From NCBI RefSeq assembly GCF_041928815.1, contig NZ_JBHFEI010000016.1, positions 11,136 through 75,135 of the forward strand: DNA of 64,000 nucleotides, read 5' to 3'. Below, piece by piece: positions 26,301 to 34,833 of the stretch (positions are counted from its first letter, which is position 1; every line of letters starts with the position of its first letter). The position numbers and the translations under genes were made by a program. The notes under the pieces were generated by a model, which worked only from the letters and a program-made list of their open reading frames with translations, was not told the origin of the DNA and ran no database searches. This DNA comes from JBHFEI01 sp041928815 (GTDB taxonomy: Bacteria; Pseudomonadota; Alphaproteobacteria; Rhizobiales; Rhizobiaceae).

Positions 26301-26651
26301 GGTCGTGGCGGCAAGGCCGGGGAACCAGAACTGCCCGAGCGCCAGCGCCGCGACCGTCACGAAGATCTGGATGAGCGACGAGAAGATCTTGCCGGCAGGA
26401 ATGACACGGATCACGACCTGCACGCCGGGACGAGGCCGCGTGCGATGCCAGAACTGTGGCTCCACGACCTCGACGCCGCGCGATGTCACCAGCGTCACCC
26501 GCACGCGCGAGCGCTCGGCCGGCCCGCCATCCGGCAGGGCGGCGGCGATCATCGCCGTGATCGTCAGACCAAAAGGGAGCTCGATCTCGACCCGGATTGC
26601 ATCGACATCGATCAGGGGCGTGGCAAGGACGGGAACGCTGTGAAGGGTCAT
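23334..26651 (-). CDS. tail tip attachment protein J-like
   Basis: 1105 residues, the usual size for lambda J-type tip proteins. The N-terminal part has a hydrophobic segment (SLIQIFVTVAALALGQFWFPG) and the family block IPYPFGTIRWTPPFAVAPYS; the middle has the YDRVHDFEAKRDEVLEAIAAVG tip region; the end contains fibronectin-like beta domains. It forms the distal tip that contacts the host. Gene order NlpC-J-fibre is typical of siphoviruses. Confidence 0.85.
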   Translation of the reverse strand: MTLHSVPVLATPLIDVDAIRVEIELPFGLTITAMIAAALPDGGPAERSRVRVTLVTSRGVEVVEPQFWHRTRPRPGVQVVIRVIPAGKIFSSLIQIFVTVAALALGQFWFPGLAATTLGKAVIGLAASAVGSLVARAFVKPPEQDKRRDRYTISGIRNEIRLDGVIPYPFGTIRWTPPFAVAPYSVIRNGEQYVRLALLAGYGEQVIDEDDIRIGETPWSKYDHKKIEIMPGVAGDPTSTIITETVIERLYRSELTRPRPRDQYGEIIDGEAIETPVVRYSARDAKTLRVILWFGGGLCSVDDEGGLRELTVEVRIRMRPADSTGDWTDVVVLTIAEATRTAFFREHVWDVPVRGAYAVEITRMTPERRSTQAQDTMTLLAIQSILPEYPLNFSEPMALVIAEIKATYQLSDTLDPISILSRRKALDWNHLTEAWEMRETRSPASALRQVLQRGTLFPEDDAGINLPQIEDWHDLCRVRGYTYDRVHDFEAKRDEVLEAIAAVGMAAPRFDGVREGVVIDNPAALPIIDHIDSRTADGFESTREYIDPPHAFVVEFLDETNDYKPAKRIVRWPGYTGDITVTERLELPGLTDPAQVWRAARRRQLEFVHRADDYKCVQTGTARIATRGSKVRVASPVLSTLHRAARVRQISGGSIVLDDDVRMTNPEGTYAVAYKVGGEDGDAAGTSIIRQVKTVTGTTRVLRMLEADSRLTVGMTVHFGPMSAASTEKIVTRVEAGQELTTILHMVDAAPQIDTILAATEVPAWSSRLGTEVPTITEAPDAPVFARILSGVKGTASANGLTVRMRQATTGGDVHVFQVQHRGAGDTVWNTISIPAGSSSTAIAGYVRGDSVQLRARGVAKDGTTGAYTDVVTVVIGSLDPGAPLALDGAAISITGGLGMATVSLRTGADLNTSSIAIWRAAGVSLNKETDVLVTTIDVAPRRNYTVTDGDPGLVNMLDADEEGNLYWRFDDGWRAFNGSATHSTSGPGVLSFSIPAASGSVYRIGWRIRRITAGTVKARLSGSPNVDGAEQSTTGRKLARLASTGQGALSLVGSADYAGEIDSIVAYIETPACLSQGTARYFFEPLNSIGEPGPLSGPHTVTII

Positions 26652-27064
26652 TCAATCCCCCTCGAAGCCATCTCGATATGCCTGTAAACGCCTTCCAGGC
26701 TGTGCGACCAGCGACCTTCGCTCCAGGGCTCGATGCGCGAATGGCCCTCGGGCATATGCAGCATCAGCGTCCGGTCGACGACGACGCCGAGATGCCGGTC
26801 CATCGACGCCCGGCGAAAGCAGACAATATCGAAAGCCTGCGGCCGCTCCGCCCTCACCCACGATCCTGACGTGCGGGCCTCGCCGAGCAGCTGGTGCACC
26901 TCGGCGCTTTCGTCGGCGTCGGCATAGGCGCCGAGATAGGTCGGCAAGGGGATGCGGAGATCCTCGGCGTAGACGAGGCGCACAAGGCCGTAGCAATCGC
27001 AGCCCTGCCAATCGCGGCCGAGATTGACCTTGGGGATGCCGATATAGCGGTCCGTCCAGCTCAT
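26648..27064 (-). CDS. NlpC/P60-type tail tip peptidase
   Basis: 138 residues from ATG 27064 (MSWTDRYIGIPKVNLGRDW). The catalytic Cys is in GCDCYGLVRLVY, with His in DRHLGVVVD and a second His in LMLHMPEG, the NlpC/P60 order. These enzymes cut peptidoglycan stem peptides during DNA entry (lambda K-like). It overlaps J by 4 bases. Confidence 0.8.
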   Translation of the reverse strand: MSWTDRYIGIPKVNLGRDWQGCDCYGLVRLVYAEDLRIPLPTYLGAYADADESAEVHQLLGEARTSGSWVRAERPQAFDIVCFRRASMDRHLGVVVDRTLMLHMPEGHSRIEPWSEGRWSHSLEGVYRHIEMASRGIE

Positions 27065-27588
27065 AGATGCAGCCCCGGAAGCACGAATTGCGTCATGCGG
27101 CCGGACGGCCACGGCTCGTCGCCCTTCCACGCGCGCGAGATCGACAGAGAGATTTCCGTCGCGGAAATCAAATGATCGACGAGCTTCAGGCCGAGCACCT
27201 GGTCCTGCACGTAGTTCGGATCCGAGGCCATCACCACGGCGATGTCGACCGTCGATCGGCTGCGCACGCTGCGCAGGATGCGTTCCATTTCCGCGCTGAT
27301 GTTCGGCATCCGCAGTGTGGCCGACGCCTGGACGCCTTTCTGGTCGTGCGGGCGGTCGACCGTCATGGGCATGAACATATACGGGTCCGCATAGGGATTG
27401 GCGGTCAGCCAGGTCGAGTGGGTCGCATAGAGGAGCGGATCGTGCGAGATCCGCACGGTGTCGTCGGACGAAAGCCGCACCGTCTCCTCCATTTCCGGAT
27501 GGGTGATGTGCAGCAGGAAGACCTCGACGTCCCCGCTGGTTTCGGCGTCGTCCGACTTGCGTTTGGTGAGGGAGATCGCGCGCGTCAT
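27061..27588 (-). CDS. DUF1833-type minor tail protein
   Basis: 175 residues from ATG 27588. Contains YATHSTWLTANPYADPYMFMPMTVDRP and ILRSVRSRSTVDIAVVMASDPN, typical of DUF1833-like tail proteins in the lambda L position before the NlpC gene. Likely part of the tail tip hub. The start 4 codons inside the frame is chosen because MTRAISLTKRK is the family beginning; the stop overlaps the NlpC start. Confidence 0.7.
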   Translation of the reverse strand: MTRAISLTKRKSDDAETSGDVEVFLLHITHPEMEETVRLSSDDTVRISHDPLLYATHSTWLTANPYADPYMFMPMTVDRPHDQKGVQASATLRMPNISAEMERILRSVRSRSTVDIAVVMASDPNYVQDQVLGLKLVDHLISATEISLSISRAWKGDEPWPSGRMTQFVLPGLHL

Positions 27589-28010
27589 GGCATGATCCAC
27601 AGCGGGCAGACGACCGTGAACCGCACGCCCCTGATGCCTGTGACTTCCGGCGGCTGGTCGCCCCAGAGCATCAGCAGTGTCGCATCGAGCAGGATCGGGG
27701 TTCCGTCATCGTCAAGCCAAGGCTGGCCATCATCGAGCAGGGCTGGCCAGCCGTCGGTGATCGGATCCGGCATCTGGAATACAAGCGATCCATGCTGGAG
27801 ATCGTCCTCGAAGAACCGCTCAAGCTCCGCGAACTGATCGCGGGAACAATCGAGGACGAGCGTCATCGGCTTTGCCGGCCGGGAATAGCGGCGCTGATAG
27901 CCAGGCGGGCCGGCTTCTCGCTGGCGGCGGGTGCGCGGATCTTCCCATCCGCGCCGGAAGCCGTCGCGGTTCGGGAGGGGAAGGGATGTCGGCCAGACGG
28001 GATTTACCAT
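27585..28010 (-). CDS. phage tail protein, lambda M/DUF2163-position
   Basis: 141 residues beginning MVNPVWPTSLPLPNRDGF, with LVLDCSRDQFAELERFFEDDLQHGSLVFQMPDPITDG in the middle. Proteins of this type follow the tape measure in transposable siphoviruses. No catalytic motif. It overlaps both neighbours by a few bases, so is part of the tail operon. Confidence 0.65.
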   Translation of the reverse strand: MVNPVWPTSLPLPNRDGFRRGWEDPRTRRQREAGPPGYQRRYSRPAKPMTLVLDCSRDQFAELERFFEDDLQHGSLVFQMPDPITDGWPALLDDGQPWLDDDGTPILLDATLLMLWGDQPPEVTGIRGVRFTVVCPLWIMP

Positions 28011-31000
28011 CGCCTGATCACCGGCTTCCGCGCGCCGCGCTGATCCAGCAGTTCATCCGCCTCGCCGCCTGCGGCCGACATGCCGCGCGCGACCGCGCGG
28101 GACAGCTGCAGCTCGATCTGTGGATTGCCGTTCTGGTCCTGGCGCTGGCGGCCCTGGACATCGACGCCGCCGACATAATCGTGGACCGCCAGCGTCATCG
28201 GCTGCCAACCCCGTGCAGCGCCGCCGGCTGCGGCCTGCGACGGTGCACCCGCCATAGCCTGCATCGCCGGCGCCGGCCGCGTCTCGATATGGCCCCCGTT
28301 AGCGCGGCCGCCGATATAGGTCACCGGCCGTCCGGCGTTGATCGCCTCCAGCAGCGGTAGGTTCCGTGCGGTCGCGTCCGCATTGACGATGTACTCGCCG
28401 GCGGAGGCACTCAGCAGGATCGCATCCTCGCGCGGGCCGCCCGGGCCGGAGATCTTGCCCTTCGCACTCTTCGCAGACAGCGGTCCGCCGCCGTCGGCGA
28501 ACATGCCTATATAATTGCCCGACGCGGCCAGCGATGCCTGAGCGCCGTGAGGCACAAAGTCCGGCAGGATCAGCTTGAGGAGCCCGTCAAACAGCCCTCC
28601 ACCGCCCCCCGAAGGCGCGGCCGGGAACTGCAGGTTGCCGAGCTGCTGGCCGAAGCTGTTCATGCCCGATCCGAGCGTGCCGAGGCCCTGGGTGGCGAGA
28701 GATGACGATTGCGAAACCTGCGTCAGGTTCGCGGCCGCCTGATCTGCGCCCTTCGCCATGCGCTGCACCGCGCCCATGGCGCTGCCCTCGTTGATCTCGA
28801 AGTGCATGGCGTCTTTCTTGGATCGCCAGTCCCCGCCCCAGGAGGTGCCGTTCTGCCGCGCGATCATGCTCGCCGTCGACGGCATGTCGGTCACAAGCCG
28901 CGACCCCATCGGGTTCTCGGCCGGGTTGATGTCGATCGCATTGCCGTAAGCATGGTTCGAAAGGCGGTTCGTGCCGGCAATGTTGCGGTAGTTGTAACCG
29001 CCGAGCGACTTGATCCGGTAGCCGGTCGCCTCGAGGTCGTCGATCACGCCCTGGAAGTTTGCCGCATACTTGGCATTGACCTGCGCCGTCAGTCCCTCGG
29101 CGGTCTTGACTGTGGCGAGGTCGATCCCGCCGCGCGTCTTCCCGGCGATTGGCAAGCCACCCGCATTATCATTGGCGCCCGTCAGTGCCGGCAGGCCAGC
29201 GCTTCCCGGCGTGCCAGTGCCCGGCAATCCGCCGCCGATCCCGCCATTGACGACGACGGTTCCAGCGGAAACCGTCATGGCACCGACCGACTGTGCACCC
29301 GCCTGCAATGCCGGGTTCGGCTTGCCCAGGAGAGCGCCGAACAGCCCGCCGATCCCGCCGACACTGTCGAGTGTCGGCGCGCTGTCGCCGTAGATCGCAT
29401 TTTTCAGCGGGTTCTTGATCGCGAGATCGAGAAACGTCTTCTGGACTTCCTTGCCGATATCCTCGGCGACGTCCCCGATATCGGAAAACCCCTTGCTCGC
29501 GCTGTCGACCAGGCTGTCCACTGCGTCGCGGCCGACATCGCGGGTATCCTCCCAGATCTTCACGCGCTCTTTCAGGATCTCGTTGATCCTGATTTCCTGC
29601 GCCTCGGTCGACTGGAGATCGACCGGCAGATTGGCCCCGCGCAGCTCCGAGGCGATGCGCTGATCGACCGGCGATCGGAAAAGCTGGTCGCGCTCGAACT
29701 GGAGATTGCTGCGCAAGTTCACGCGCGCGGCCTGGTCGGCGAGCCGCCCGAGCGCCGCGGCCTTTTCCTCAATCGCGGCGAGTTCAGCCGCGTCGACGCT
29801 GCGCCCCTCGGCAAAGGCCGCCGCGCGTGCATCGGCCAGCATCTGGTGGCGCGCCTGGAGCTGCTCGACTTCGCCCGCCGTCCTGCCGATCAGCGAGATC
29901 TCCAGCTCCTGGCCGGCGATCATCTCGTCGCGGGAGCGCAGGCGCTCCTCCGCCGCCTGACGCTCGACGGCGATCGACTGCTGCAGCGAGGTGCGCCGCG
30001 CATTCTCGATCCGCGCCTCGGCCGTCTTCGGCTCGATCACCTCGCCCGCCAGCGACACCCGTTCACGCTCGCCGGCCAGCGTCGCCCGCATCTGGCCGTT
30101 GCGCTCTGTCTGGATGCGCAGGTCCAGTTCCGCGATGCGCAAGGCCTTCTCGGCCTCGGGGATGTAGGTTTCGATCGCGCGCTGCGTGGCGGCGTCAGCG
30201 CGCTCTATAAAGGCGCGGTGCTCCGCACCAAGCCCTTCGGCGATTGCACCGCGCCGGAGACGCTCCAGCTCGGCAGCAAGATCCCGTCGCCGGATTGCGG
30301 ACTGATTGGCTGGCGAGCTTTCAGCCGTCGAGTAGGCGTCAGCTCCCTGTCTGATGGAGAGTTCGCGTTCCGACCGCCGGGCGTCGGCTTCCAGGCGACG
30401 GTTCCGCATGGCGTACAATGTGTTGAGATCGGCCTGGAGGTTCCCCTCCTCGGACTGGCCAAGTCCAGACATCTGCCGCACACGGTCGAACATTCCGACA
30501 TCGCCCTTGCGGAGCGCGTCAAGGCGGCTCTGGGCGGTTTTGATGGCGCTATCAAGGTTTTGCTCGACGGCAAGCGGCCGCTCACCGTTAACGACACCGT
30601 CTGCAACCTTGTCGATGGCCCCGCCGATCGCGTCCATCGCGTCGCCGGCCTGTATCGCTACCCAGTTCCACGCCCGACCGAGCGCCGTCGTCGCCTCGCT
30701 GGCCTTGGCAAGCCGGTCGGGCAGTGCGTCGATCAACACGGCCTGCGCCTCGGAAATCCGGTTCTGCCGGGCAAGCGAGGTCGCGAGCTCGGCGGTCGCG
30801 CCGTCGATCAGCCCCATCCTCCGCCAGAGCGTGTCGGCCGCCCGGGCCGGGTCGGCGAACATCTCGGCAAGCGCACCGCCGGCCTCGTCGGCCGAGACGC
30901 CGATCGTCGCGGCAAAGTCCTTCGAAAGCCCGATCAGCCCCTCAAAGTTCTCCGAGCCGATCCGCCCCGTCCTGAGAAACTGCGCCTCCATCGAGCGCGC

Positions 31001-32032
31001 CGCCTTGACCGAGATCCCGGCGGCGGCCGCGCCGGCCTGCGCCGCCCGCTCCATCTCCGCCGGGCTTCCGGCAACGGAGCGTCCGAGGCCGGAGGCCGCC
31101 GTCTCCACTTCCTTAATCGAGGTCAGATACCCCTGCCAGGCGGTCGCTCCGATGGCTAGCGCCGCCGTCGTGCCGCCGATCGCCAGCCGCAGTGGCGTCA
31201 CCGCGGCCGCCGCCGCCTTCGCCGCCGCGCCGATCGAGCCATAAATCTGCAGCACCTGCGGCCCCTGCTGCATCAGCACCATATGCGCCGGCATGCCGAG
31301 CGCGAGGCTCTGCACGGTATCGATCACCTGATATCGCAGGTTCTGCTGCTGCCAGGGTTCAAGCCCGCCGCCTGCCGCCTGCGCCGCCTTGCGCCCTTTG
31401 ATGGCGTCGATCGAGGCAAGTGCCGCCCGTCGTTCCCGCGAAAGCGCCGCCGTCATCTCGTCGACGCCGATGACACCGGTGCGGTGCGCCTCGCGAATGC
31501 CGGCGACCTCGGCCTTGTAGTCGCGGATCACGGCAAAGGTCGGATTGTAGCGCGCGCGCAGATCGTCGCGCTGCTGCAGGAATGCACCGATATCCGCGCC
31601 GCGATCCGGTACGATCGACGCCCTGGACACCATCGCCTCGGCCGCCGCCTTGCGCGCGGCGCCGAGGCGTTGCCAGGCGCTCGCCTCGGCGTCGAGCACA
31701 TTCTTTGCCTTGATCCGCGCCTCGATCGCCTGCGAGGCGGAAAGCGCGCCGTCCTTCTCGGCGCGGGCGATCTCGCCGATCGTCTCGGCATGGCGCTGCA
31801 TCGTCGCAGCCAGCGGCACATATTTGGCGCGTAGCCGGTCGAGCGAGGCGCCAAGGTTGTCGTTGGCGCTGCCGCCGAGGCCAATCGTGCTGTTGAGCGT
31901 GTCGAGGCTCGGCTTCGCCGCCTTCGCCGCCGCGCCGATCCCTTCGACGGCCGCCTTCGTCTCGGCGGCGCCGGCCTTGGCGCCGGCGGCATCGATGTTG
32001 GCGGAGATATTGACGCGATAGGGCGCGGCCAT
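28004..32032 (-). CDS. tape measure protein with embedded M15 peptidase
   Basis: 1342 residues, setting tail length. The N-terminal 270 residues are Ala-rich helices, a membrane-like segment lies near 280-305 (LAIGGTTAALAIGATAW), long coiled-coil follows (600-800), and a peptidase M15 (D-Ala-D-Ala carboxypeptidase-like) module sits near residues 985-1090: YNYRNIAGTNRLSNHAYGNAIDINP supplies the zinc His and Asp and DAMHFEIN the last His. The peptidase probably opens peptidoglycan as the tail tube enters. The longest gene of the prophage. A C-terminal GGPLSAKSAKGKISGPGGPREDAIL segment is typical of tape measures. Confidence 0.88.
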   Translation of the reverse strand: MAAPYRVNISANIDAAGAKAGAAETKAAVEGIGAAAKAAKPSLDTLNSTIGLGGSANDNLGASLDRLRAKYVPLAATMQRHAETIGEIARAEKDGALSASQAIEARIKAKNVLDAEASAWQRLGAARKAAAEAMVSRASIVPDRGADIGAFLQQRDDLRARYNPTFAVIRDYKAEVAGIREAHRTGVIGVDEMTAALSRERRAALASIDAIKGRKAAQAAGGGLEPWQQQNLRYQVIDTVQSLALGMPAHMVLMQQGPQVLQIYGSIGAAAKAAAAAVTPLRLAIGGTTAALAIGATAWQGYLTSIKEVETAASGLGRSVAGSPAEMERAAQAGAAAAGISVKAARSMEAQFLRTGRIGSENFEGLIGLSKDFAATIGVSADEAGGALAEMFADPARAADTLWRRMGLIDGATAELATSLARQNRISEAQAVLIDALPDRLAKASEATTALGRAWNWVAIQAGDAMDAIGGAIDKVADGVVNGERPLAVEQNLDSAIKTAQSRLDALRKGDVGMFDRVRQMSGLGQSEEGNLQADLNTLYAMRNRRLEADARRSERELSIRQGADAYSTAESSPANQSAIRRRDLAAELERLRRGAIAEGLGAEHRAFIERADAATQRAIETYIPEAEKALRIAELDLRIQTERNGQMRATLAGERERVSLAGEVIEPKTAEARIENARRTSLQQSIAVERQAAEERLRSRDEMIAGQELEISLIGRTAGEVEQLQARHQMLADARAAAFAEGRSVDAAELAAIEEKAAALGRLADQAARVNLRSNLQFERDQLFRSPVDQRIASELRGANLPVDLQSTEAQEIRINEILKERVKIWEDTRDVGRDAVDSLVDSASKGFSDIGDVAEDIGKEVQKTFLDLAIKNPLKNAIYGDSAPTLDSVGGIGGLFGALLGKPNPALQAGAQSVGAMTVSAGTVVVNGGIGGGLPGTGTPGSAGLPALTGANDNAGGLPIAGKTRGGIDLATVKTAEGLTAQVNAKYAANFQGVIDDLEATGYRIKSLGGYNYRNIAGTNRLSNHAYGNAIDINPAENPMGSRLVTDMPSTASMIARQNGTSWGGDWRSKKDAMHFEINEGSAMGAVQRMAKGADQAAANLTQVSQSSSLATQGLGTLGSGMNSFGQQLGNLQFPAAPSGGGGGLFDGLLKLILPDFVPHGAQASLAASGNYIGMFADGGGPLSAKSAKGKISGPGGPREDAILLSASAGEYIVNADATARNLPLLEAINAGRPVTYIGGRANGGHIETRPAPAMQAMAGAPSQAAAGGAARGWQPMTLAVHDYVGGVDVQGRQRQDQNGNPQIELQLSRAVARGMSAAGGEADELLDQRGARKPVIRRW

Positions 32033-32034
32033 GA

Positions 32035-32837
32035 TCAGCCGTCCTCACGCGCGTTGAGATAGGGCAGTGCCTCCGCCTCCATATGGCGGAGGTCGGCGAA
32101 CACATGAGGCGGCGAGCCGAGGTCATCCAGGACGGCGCGGCAATCCGCGTAGCGCAGCCCGAACCAGACGAGCCCGTGCGGTGTCGCATCCACATGCCAC
32201 TGCGTTTCGCAGGCGCACCAGGCGTTGATGCTGGGCAGGTTGGCAAGCGGGATCTGCATGGCGTCGTCATCGTCCTCGATCGCGTCGTCATCGTCGGGTT
32301 CCGGCTCCTCGATCACGACGCCCATCCGCGCGAACTGCTCGCGCATGTCGTCGGTGAGCGGAACCGGTCGGGTCCGGTCGTGGCGGCCAAGGCGGGCATG
32401 CGCCCAGGCGACGGCCGCCTCTGTCAGTTTTTTCGGCGGGCCTTGTCCTGGCTGATCGCGTCCTGGTAGGCGCGGTTGATCGCCGCGCGCACATGGTCGC
32501 GCGTCAGGACGCGGGAGAGGTTTTCCAGGGTGAACGGGATCTCGGCCTTGTTCTGGTCGACGATCTTGCGCCAGTTGCGCAGCACCCGCCGGAAGGCTTC
32601 CTCGTCATGCTCCTCAAGCTTGCGTTCCGCCTGGGCAATGGCGTCATCGCCGCCGATCTCGGCCGCCTCCTTCAGGATGGCGGCGCGCATGTCCTGCAGG
32701 ACCTTGTTTTCCTCACGGTCGAGGATCTCGAACTCCACCTCGAACTCGTGCTCGACGACCACGCCGACCCTGGTCGGGTGCGGCTCCAGGACCTTGACGG
32801 GCCACCAGCAGGTAAGCGTATCGACGACAACGAACAT
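32035..32837 (-). CDS. tail assembly chaperone fusion (G-T) made by -1 frameshift
   Basis: The open frame 32035-32346 has no good start of its own, and upstream of its ATG it stays open to the slippery site A AAA AAC (32433-32427). A shift there joins the first 137 residues of the G-like protein to LTEAAVAWAHARLGRH and the downstream 103-residue DUF1799-like part (WHVDATPHGLVWFGLRYAD), giving about 267 residues. The fusion product of lambda-type phages recruits tape measure during tail tube assembly. Confidence 0.75.
32382..32433 (-). promoter_or_regulatory. programmed -1 ribosomal frameshift signal
   Basis: Slippery heptamer A AAA AAC (32433-32427) is followed immediately by the zero-frame TGA. 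After a 7-base spacer GGCGGCC (32419-32413) pairs with GGCCGCC (32388-32382), and an inner GGGC/GCCC hairpin sits in the loop. Heptamer, spacer and stem are the three expected parts. Confidence 0.8.
32424..32837 (-). CDS. tail assembly chaperone G-like
   Basis: 137 residues. Starts MFVVVDTLTCWWPVKVLEPH, then a charged beta/helix region with EHEFEVEFEILDREENKVLQ. It lies between the tail tube and tape measure genes, the fixed position of G. Its last codons AAA AAC and stop TGA form the frameshift site, so a fraction of ribosomes continue into the downstream frame. Confidence 0.75.
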   Translation of the reverse strand: MFVVVDTLTCWWPVKVLEPHPTRVGVVVEHEFEVEFEILDREENKVLQDMRAAILKEAAEIGGDDAIAQAERKLEEHDEEAFRRVLRNWRKIVDQNKAEIPFTLENLSRVLTRDHVRAAINRAYQDAISQDKARRKN

Positions 32838-32870
32838 GGGGATCTCCGGAAAACGAGGGGATGGCGACCG

Positions 32871-33800
32871 TCACTTGACGGTGATCAGGAATTCGTCGTT
32901 GCCGCTGCCCGTCGTCATCATCAGCGGCAGGGTGTTGTTCATGAAGCCGCGCGTCTGGCTGTAGCCGACGCGGCCGATCTGGGTGTAGTCGGCCTCCAGC
33001 CTGAAGATCTTGCCGGCGCCCTGTCCATGCTGAGCCACCAGCTCGCCACGGGTCTCAGCCTCGGAAATCGCGAGCCAGTTGACGGTGGAAAGAGCGGCGG
33101 CGCGCATGGTGGCGTTGCCCGTCGTGCGCCGGTCGGTAATCTCGATCGCCTCGGAGTTGATGAGGAAATCCGGCTCCACCCGACCGCCGAGGTCCATGGT
33201 GATCCCCTCGGTACCGCCGTCATAGCCATGCAGCGAGAAGGTGGTGTTGGCCTTGTTGACGCGCTGCACCGGCTGGAAACTCGCAAGCGTCAGCGCCGGA
33301 TTGCTGACGTCGGAGATCGTACCGACGAGGCCGGACATGGTGAAGCGGATGCGCGGGATCTGCCCCGGCTGCATCGACAGCGTGAAGGTGCCGCGCGCGC
33401 CGAGAAGAATGTGCTGGATGCCGTCGCCGATCCAGCGGATCGAACACGACTCCTCCAGCGAGGAAATCGGGTTGTACTGGACGTCGACACCGGTGTTGAT
33501 CACCTGACGCAGGCCGCACGCCCGCAGAGCCGGGCCATAGGCCGGCGCCGTTCCGGCAGCACCGGCGCCGGTGATGTCGACGGAGAACGACACCGTGCCA
33601 TAGGTGCCGTCGAGCATCACGCCCTGATGACCGAGCCAGGGCACGATGTAATCGAGCGGGATCTCGCCGCCGACAGAAGGGTTGAAGTCGATTTCGACAC
33701 CCTTGATCGCATTCGCGGCGCCGGTCGGGACGCTGTCCGCGCCGTAGGTGGTTTCGAGCTTCAGCAGCAGGGCGCGCATCGCCCACTTTTTACTGGCCAT
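32871..33800 (-). CDS. major tail tube protein
   Basis: 309 residues, beginning MASKKWAMRALLLKLETTYGADSVPTGAANAIKGVEIDF, with a long beta-rich body and the end TGSGNDEFLITVK. The length, start and position before the chaperones match tail tube proteins of B3-like transposable siphoviruses. There is no contractile sheath gene nearby. Confidence 0.8.
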   Translation of the reverse strand: MASKKWAMRALLLKLETTYGADSVPTGAANAIKGVEIDFNPSVGGEIPLDYIVPWLGHQGVMLDGTYGTVSFSVDITGAGAAGTAPAYGPALRACGLRQVINTGVDVQYNPISSLEESCSIRWIGDGIQHILLGARGTFTLSMQPGQIPRIRFTMSGLVGTISDVSNPALTLASFQPVQRVNKANTTFSLHGYDGGTEGITMDLGGRVEPDFLINSEAIEITDRRTTGNATMRAAALSTVNWLAISEAETRGELVAQHGQGAGKIFRLEADYTQIGRVGYSQTRGFMNNTLPLMMTTGSGNDEFLITVK

Positions 33801-33987
33801 GCGTGGCGTCCTTCTTCTCCGACTTCTTCGCCGCCGGCGCGGTGGCCGGCGCTTCGTCGGCCGTGGCCTGTTCAGCCTCGGCTTTCCTGGAGAGTTCGTG
33901 CGCGGTGAGCTGCTCGGTGCCCTCGACCCGCTTCAGCGAGCCGTCCGGCTGGCGGACCCAAGAACCGCCGGTATTCGTGTCCGTCAT
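33790..33987 (-). CDS. small phage protein in the tail connector block
   Basis: 65 residues from ATG 33987 (MTDTNTGGSWVRQPDGSLKRVEGTE), ending in an Ala/Lys/Glu-rich tail. It overlaps the tail tube start by 11 bases. Proteins of this kind lie between terminator and tube in related phages; role unknown. Confidence 0.6.
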   Translation of the reverse strand: MTDTNTGGSWVRQPDGSLKRVEGTEQLTAHELSRKAEAEQATADEAPATAPAAKKSEKKDATHGQ

Positions 33988-33989
33988 CG

Positions 33990-34409
33990 TCAGGCCTCCA
34001 ATACCCGGCTCGTCTGCCAGGTCTGCACGTAGATGCTGACGCCGTTGCCAAGGCTCCCGGCCTGGCCGGCGACCAGCTCGAAAAGATCGTTGCCAGGCGA
34101 GACCGCCCATCCCGCGATCGCGCCCTCGATCGCCGCCTTGATCGCGTCGAAGTCGAGCACCCGCCTGCCGCCCTTGGCATCGTCATGCCGGCGCACGACG
34201 AAGGCGGTCAGGATCTGCACCAGCACGCGCTGCTCGAAACCGCCCATGGCGAGCTCATTCGGCTCGGCCTGCTCGCGATAGGGCAGCACGAACACCGTGC
34301 CGTTCCTCGGTGCTGGCCCCTTGCCAATCGCATCGACATCCTCGGCCGGCAGCACGTCGGCAAGTTCGGGCGCGCGATCCTTGAGCCGGGCGATGACCGC
34401 GTTGATCAT
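33990..34409 (-). CDS. gp37-like tail terminator candidate (DUF1834)
   Basis: 139 residues: MINAVIARLKDRAPELADVL, GTVFVLPYREQAEPNELAMGG, and WQTSRVLEA at the end. It matches the DUF1834/Mu gp37-type proteins that close the head-tail connector. It overlaps the preceding DUF1320 gene by 4 bases. Confidence 0.7.
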   Translation of the reverse strand: MINAVIARLKDRAPELADVLPAEDVDAIGKGPAPRNGTVFVLPYREQAEPNELAMGGFEQRVLVQILTAFVVRRHDDAKGGRRVLDFDAIKAAIEGAIAGWAVSPGNDLFELVAGQAGSLGNGVSIYVQTWQTSRVLEA

Positions 34410-34831
34410 AGCCAGCCCTGAAGCTTCTCGGCGGTGAACACCGGGGCCGGCCCGGTGATAAGCACGCGCCCCGCCCCGGAAGCCTCCGGCGTCGCGCCGT
34501 CGAGGCCGGGAATGGCGATATTGCCCTGTGCCGCCAGCGCCAGATGATTGAGCGTGTCGCGATAGTCACGCACGACATAGTCCGGCGGCCCGTCGCGGTG
34601 CAGGTAGTAGCGCGCGATCGCCACTGCCCAGGTCACCACCATCGGCGGGACGGGGCCAAGCGGCATGGCGTAGCGCGCTGCCAGATAGGAATTGACCAGG
34701 TTGTCGGCATGGTCGAGCGCGGCGGCGACGACATCGGCGTCGGCGACATCGTCGCCGTCCTGGTCCGCCACCTGGAGGATTTCCGCCTCGCCCGCGCGCT
34801 CGATCAGGGCCTCAAGGTTGGCGTAGGGCAT
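34406..34831 (-). CDS. DUF1320 head-tail connector (Mu gp36-like)
   Basis: 141 residues. MPYANLEALIERAGEAEILQ, ALDHADNLVNSYLAARYAMPLGPVPPMV and AIARYYLHRDGPPDYVVRDY are the standard DUF1320 blocks. Part of the head completion complex. Confidence 0.85.
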   Translation of the reverse strand: MPYANLEALIERAGEAEILQVADQDGDDVADADVVAAALDHADNLVNSYLAARYAMPLGPVPPMVVTWAVAIARYYLHRDGPPDYVVRDYRDTLNHLALAAQGNIAIPGLDGATPEASGAGRVLITGPAPVFTAEKLQGWL

Positions 34832-34833
34832 CC

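Noticed and set aside
21849..31159. Long plus-strand frames of 600-820 codons opposite tail genes
   Set aside because: They mirror codon bias of J, the fibres and tape measure. They have no start signals or recognisable motifs.
32035..32346. Independent 103-residue gene
   Set aside because: The frame continues upstream to a slippery site and has no Shine-Dalgarno; a frameshift fusion explains it better.
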